DNA of 64,000 nucleotides from contig SVHS01000005.1 in assembly GCA_015055745.1 (NCBI GenBank), positions 1-64,000 of the forward strand. Reading direction: 5' to 3'. The position numbers were made by a program, and so were the translations under genes. This stretch comes from Clostridiales bacterium. GTDB lineage: Bacteria > Bacillota > Clostridia > Christensenellales > UBA1242. Position 1 is the stretch's first letter, and every line of letters starts with the position of its first letter. Under the pieces are notes generated by a model. The model saw only the letters and a list, made by a program, of their open reading frames with translations. It did not search any database and was not told the origin of the DNA. Of the stretch, positions 60,825-64,000 are shown one piece after another.

Positions 60825-61085
60825 ATGATTAAAATATGGGGTAAATTATTAAGTCATGACAAAATCATAAAAAGTAATACTATAGAGGTAGACGAGAAAA
60901 ATACTTCTTTTTTTGACATGCTAAAAGATCTATGCGCAAGCCTTAATATCCCTACTCCAGTGCTACTCGACAAACACGTATATGACTTTAACCTTTTCAA
61001 TATCTGCATTTTTAGACCAGATGATTTTATAGATAGCGTCGTATTTGATAGATTTGTATTAGAGCACTTGAAAAATGATAAATAA
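60825..61085 (+). CDS. Conserved hypothetical protein (86 aa)
   Basis: IWGKLLSHDKIIKSNTIEV...IPTPVLLDKHVYDFNLFNICIFRPDDFID; upstream of pfkA. Confidence 0.7.
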   Translation: MIKIWGKLLSHDKIIKSNTIEVDEKNTSFFDMLKDLCASLNIPTPVLLDKHVYDFNLFNICIFRPDDFIDSVVFDRFVLEHLKNDK

Positions 61086-61096
61086 AAGGATTGATT

Positions 61097-61999
61097 ATGA
61101 TAAAAAAAATTGCAATTCTTACTAGTGGTGGTGATGCTCCAGGCATGAATTCTGCCATATTTGGCGTATACACTGCCTGTGTACAACATAAAATTAAATT
61201 GTATGGTGTGATAGGTGGATATGATGGATTGATAGACAACAAGTTCACTGAAATCACATTTGACACACTAAATGGCAGGATAAATAGCGGTGGAAGCATC
61301 ATCAAAAGCAGTAGAAGTCCTAGATTTTTGAAAGATACTTATATAAAAAAGGCTATCAAAAATATAAAGGACAATAAGATAGATGCACTTGTCGTTATCG
61401 GCGGTGATGGTAGTATAAGGGGTGCCATGGAGCTAAGAGACGCAGGTATCAGTGTGATTACTTTACCTGGCACGATTGATAATGATTTACATTTTTCGCA
61501 CACTATCGGATATGATACTGCCACGAATAATATCGTAAAAGCTGTAGATAATATATGCGATTCACTCTCTTCTTTTGATTATGGCTGTGTGGTAAAGATA
61601 ATGGGTAGGAGCTGTCCAGATCTACTACTTAGTAGCGCTCAAGCATTACACACCGACTTACTGGTGACATCTAAAGATTTTGATCTAAACAGTCTAGTGA
61701 AAAAAATTAAAGCTACTCATGACAAAAATCATTTGCCTACTGTAGTACTGGTACTAGAAGATGTAGTAGATTGTACTGAGCTGGCAAATATTTTACAAGA
61801 AAAATGCAAATTTCAATTTAGACCGCATATACTAGGTTATATCCAGCGTGGAGGCTCTCCTACTGCCTTTGATAGAAAGTATGGATACTCTGCTGGTATC
61901 ATGGCTGTAGACTGCATTTTGACTAAAGAGACAGGCTTCGCCATAGGTATGCAAGGAGAATGTTTGGTAAAAAAACCTTTTGCTGAGACTGTAAAATAA
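61097..61999 (+). CDS. pfkA: 6-phosphofructokinase
   Basis: LTSGGDAPGMN, VVIGGDGSIRGA, PGTIDNDL, IGYDTA, MGR, GYIQRGGSPTAFDR; RBS aaagga. Confidence 0.93.
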   Translation: MIKKIAILTSGGDAPGMNSAIFGVYTACVQHKIKLYGVIGGYDGLIDNKFTEITFDTLNGRINSGGSIIKSSRSPRFLKDTYIKKAIKNIKDNKIDALVVIGGDGSIRGAMELRDAGISVITLPGTIDNDLHFSHTIGYDTATNNIVKAVDNICDSLSSFDYGCVVKIMGRSCPDLLLSSAQALHTDLLVTSKDFDLNSLVKKIKATHDKNHLPTVVLVLEDVVDCTELANILQEKCKFQFRPHILGYIQRGGSPTAFDRKYGYSAGIMAVDCILTKETGFAIGMQGECLVKKPFAETVK

Positions 62000-62014
62000 T
62001 TTGCACAAAAACCC

Positions 62015-62044
62015 TTGACATTGCATAAAAATAAATGATATAAT
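62015..62044 (+). promoter_or_regulatory. greA promoter
   Basis: TTGACA-18-TATAAT. Confidence 0.85.
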
Positions 62045-62050
62045 CACAGC

Positions 62051-62158
62051 ATTGTGAAAATAAATCTCACAATCATTATAAAAGAAAACAATTTTCTTAT
62101 GAAAATATGTTTTATTGTTAGAAACAATAACAAAGTGACGCGCGAAAACGCTCACTTT
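62051..62158 (+). promoter_or_regulatory. Four-hairpin structured greA 5'UTR
   Basis: ATTGTGA/TCACAAT; AAGAAAA/TTTTCTT; TTATTGTT/AACAATAA; AAAGTGA(c)GCG/CGCTCACTTT. Confidence 0.6.
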
Positions 62159-62182
62159 ATTTATTGTATTTAGGAGGCACAT

Positions 62183-62653
62183 ATGGATGAAAAAACTTTT
62201 ATGACACCGGAAGGTTATCAAAGGACTAAAGAAAGATTGGATTATTTAAAGACAGAAAAAAGACAAGAGGTCGCAAATAAAATAGCAGAAGCTAGAAGCT
62301 ATGGAGACCTTAGTGAAAATAGTGAATATGAAGTAGCTCGTGATGAACAAGCTAGCGTAGAGGCAGAGATTTTTGAGCTAGAAAACAAGCTCAAGTCAGC
62401 AGAGATCATTGATCCTAAGAAAGTGAATACAAATAAGGTGGGCATAGGCTGTAATGTCACTATCACAAATATGAAGACCAACGCTACCGTAGAATATAAA
62501 ATCGTAGGTGACACTGACTCTGACCCACTAAACGGTCTTATCAGTAATGCTTCACCTATCGGAGCTGGTCTAATGGGTAAAAAAGTCGGCGACATCACTA
62601 CTATCAAGACTCCTGCTGGTATGGTCCAATTCAAAATCACTAAAATTAAATAA
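62183..62653 (+). CDS. greA: Transcription elongation factor GreA
   Basis: MTPEGYQRTKERLDYLKTEKR...AEARSYGDLSENSEYEVARDEQ. Confidence 0.98.
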   Translation: MDEKTFMTPEGYQRTKERLDYLKTEKRQEVANKIAEARSYGDLSENSEYEVARDEQASVEAEIFELENKLKSAEIIDPKKVNTNKVGIGCNVTITNMKTNATVEYKIVGDTDSDPLNGLISNASPIGAGLMGKKVGDITTIKTPAGMVQFKITKIK

Positions 62654-62661
62654 CAATTTTG

Positions 62662-62686
62662 ACCGCTATTTAGCGGTTTTTCTTTG
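62662..62686 (+). terminator. greA terminator
   Basis: ACCGCTA/TAGCGGT plus T-run. Confidence 0.8.
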
Positions 62687-62712
62687 TGTAAAATACACTT
62701 TTGTGCTATAAT
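62684..62712 (+). promoter_or_regulatory. holB promoter, predicted leaderless
   Basis: TTGTGT-17-TATAAT (TGC extended), AATCCC (6 nt), ATG at 62719. Confidence 0.75.
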
Positions 62713-62718
62713 AATCCC

Positions 62719-63645
62719 ATGATAGAAACTATAAAAGATACTAGTGTATATGCTGCTCTTAATTTGTCACATCACCTATATCACGCATATCTACTCTACT
62801 CTGCAGATAAAGAGCTTAACAACAATATCGCTCTAGCATTTGCAAAACAAATAGTCTGCGAAAAAGGTACAATATGTGGCAAATGTTTTGGCTGTAAACA
62901 ATTTGTATCACACTCTCATCCTGACGTTATCATTGTAAATCAAGACTCTATCAAAGTAGAAGATGCTAGCAAGATTATAAATCAGCTCAGCACAAAGCCT
63001 ATCTCTAGTCAGTATAAAGTATTCGTAATTCTTAATGCTGAAAACATCAATGAAATAGCGCAAAATAAACTATTAAAATCACTCGAAGAGCCAAATTCTT
63101 CTACGATATTTATCTTGACCAGCAGTAAGACAGATAAGCTACTCCCTACTATCATGAGTAGATTACACAAAGTGTATGTACCGAAGTTAGATAAGGCAGA
63201 TATCATAGAGATATCTCAAGAGCTAAAAGGACAAAATATAAATATCTCAAAATATTTCAATACAGACATGACTCTTAGCGATATGATCAATTTTGAGACT
63301 AATAAAAATTATATCCAGACTCTAAATACTATCCACAAGATATTTATTGACCTAAAATCATCTCAAGACATACCTAGAGTATCATCTAGCGTCCGAGATA
63401 TAGACAAAGCTCTTTTCTTCCCGTTGATGCAAAGCTTGTTTATCTCTTGTATCAACACAGATGGAAAATTTAGCGACGAGCAAACGGCGATTATAAAACA
63501 AATATTTTCAAAAAAGGCTCTCATTAAATGCCTGCCACATATCGAAGATGCTTATAAAAAACAAATGTCAAATGTAAACTTTACTTACATTTTGGACAAC
63601 TTATTATTTAATATTTTAAAGGAGAAATTCTTATGCAAGCAGTAG
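62719..63645 (+). CDS. holB: DNA polymerase III subunit delta'
   Basis: HHLYHAYLLYS...CGKCFGCKQFVSHSHPDV...ENINEIAQNKLLKSLEEP...ILTSSKTDKLLPTIMSR. Confidence 0.92.
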   Translation: MIETIKDTSVYAALNLSHHLYHAYLLYSADKELNNNIALAFAKQIVCEKGTICGKCFGCKQFVSHSHPDVIIVNQDSIKVEDASKIINQLSTKPISSQYKVFVILNAENINEIAQNKLLKSLEEPNSSTIFILTSSKTDKLLPTIMSRLHKVYVPKLDKADIIEISQELKGQNINISKYFNTDMTLSDMINFETNKNYIQTLNTIHKIFIDLKSSQDIPRVSSSVRDIDKALFFPLMQSLFISCINTDGKFSDEQTAIIKQIFSKKALIKCLPHIEDAYKKQMSNVNFTYILDNLLFNILKEKFLCKQ

Positions 63646-64000
63646 AAATATTACTCGCAAACTTACCTATCACTATTTACGCTACACCAAATGAAAACGT
63701 CAATACAGGTGAGCGCGTGATAGTCTCTACTACAAACGGTCTTGAGCTAGGTATAGTAAAAAATAAAGTGGACACCAACGAAGATTTAGCTACCATCGTG
63801 CGCAAAGCCACACAGGAAGACATCACTACAAACTGTGAAAACTGCAAACTCTCTCGCTCTTTATTGTCAGAGATAAAAAAAGAAGCTCAAAGACTCGGTC
63901 TAGATATGAAGATCGGCTTTGTCTGCTACAATCTAGATAAGACAAAATTATCTATCAATTACACTGCTGATGATAGAGTCGACTTTCGTGAGCTAATCAA
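63633..64000 (+). CDS. PSP1-domain protein (YaaT/RicT-like), truncated by window end
   Basis: Translation MQAVEILLANLPITIYATPNENVNTGERVIVSTTNGLELGIVKN...CYNLDKTKLSINYTADDRVDFREL; downstream of holB as in Bacillus. Confidence 0.88.
   Translation, partial: MQAVEILLANLPITIYATPNENVNTGERVIVSTTNGLELGIVKNKVDTNEDLATIVRKATQEDITTNCENCKLSRSLLSEIKKEAQRLGLDMKIGFVCYNLDKTKLSINYTADDRVDFRELI

Noticed and set aside
62701-62718. Upstream start (MCYNNP) for holB, and likewise MCYTIY for uvrC
   Set aside because: These codons overlap or adjoin the -10 element; the downstream ATG is better supported.
1-64000. CRISPR array, defence island, prophage or integrative element
   Set aside because: No regularly spaced repeats, integrase, transposase, phage structural or restriction genes were seen; the window is core chromosome.

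Overview
64-kb chromosomal window from a low-GC, Firmicutes/Clostridia-like bacterium. The taxonomy is inferred from gene content: CtsR/McsA/ClpC, WhiA, YqfC/YqfD, YlmC/YmxH and SpoVD/FtsI-like proteins. The window is almost entirely core housekeeping genes: dcw-type genes (rsmH, ftsL-like, PBP), class A RNase P RNA, engB, dinB, a dnaG-[sigma2-like]-rpoD operon, ppdK, recO, a ybeY-era fusion, yqfD/yqfC, an ABC-F protein, nrdR, a type IIA topoisomerase pair, ddl, a membrane MurF-like ligase, a tsaB-rimI fusion, tsaE, nth, obgE, yhbY, ctsR-mcsA-mcsB-clpC, uvrC, murB, whiA, dnaE, pfkA, greA, holB and a PSP1 gene. I saw no CRISPR array, prophage, transposase or tRNA. The points most worth a second look are: (1) a recurrent leaderless promoter layout, -35 / 17 nt / -10 / exactly 6 nt / ATG, at 7-8 genes; (2) an McsB homologue that has lost its arginine-kinase catalytic motifs inside an otherwise intact CtsR regulon; (3) a stand-alone sigma-70 region-2-like protein overlapping both dnaG and rpoD; (4) an ABC ATPase with eroded Walker A, signature and Walker B motifs next to a subtilase; (5) a translatable relic of the PPDK C-terminus downstream of ppdK that differs almost only synonymously; (6) a YbeY-Era single-polypeptide fusion; (7) a PBP truncated right after its KTG motif, with its frame running through a terminator; (8) a four-hairpin 5'UTR upstream of greA; (9) REP-like palindromes with compensatory stem changes, one of which appears to supply an SD and a spurious N-terminus to a CDS. 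Family assignments come from motif recognition without database searches.
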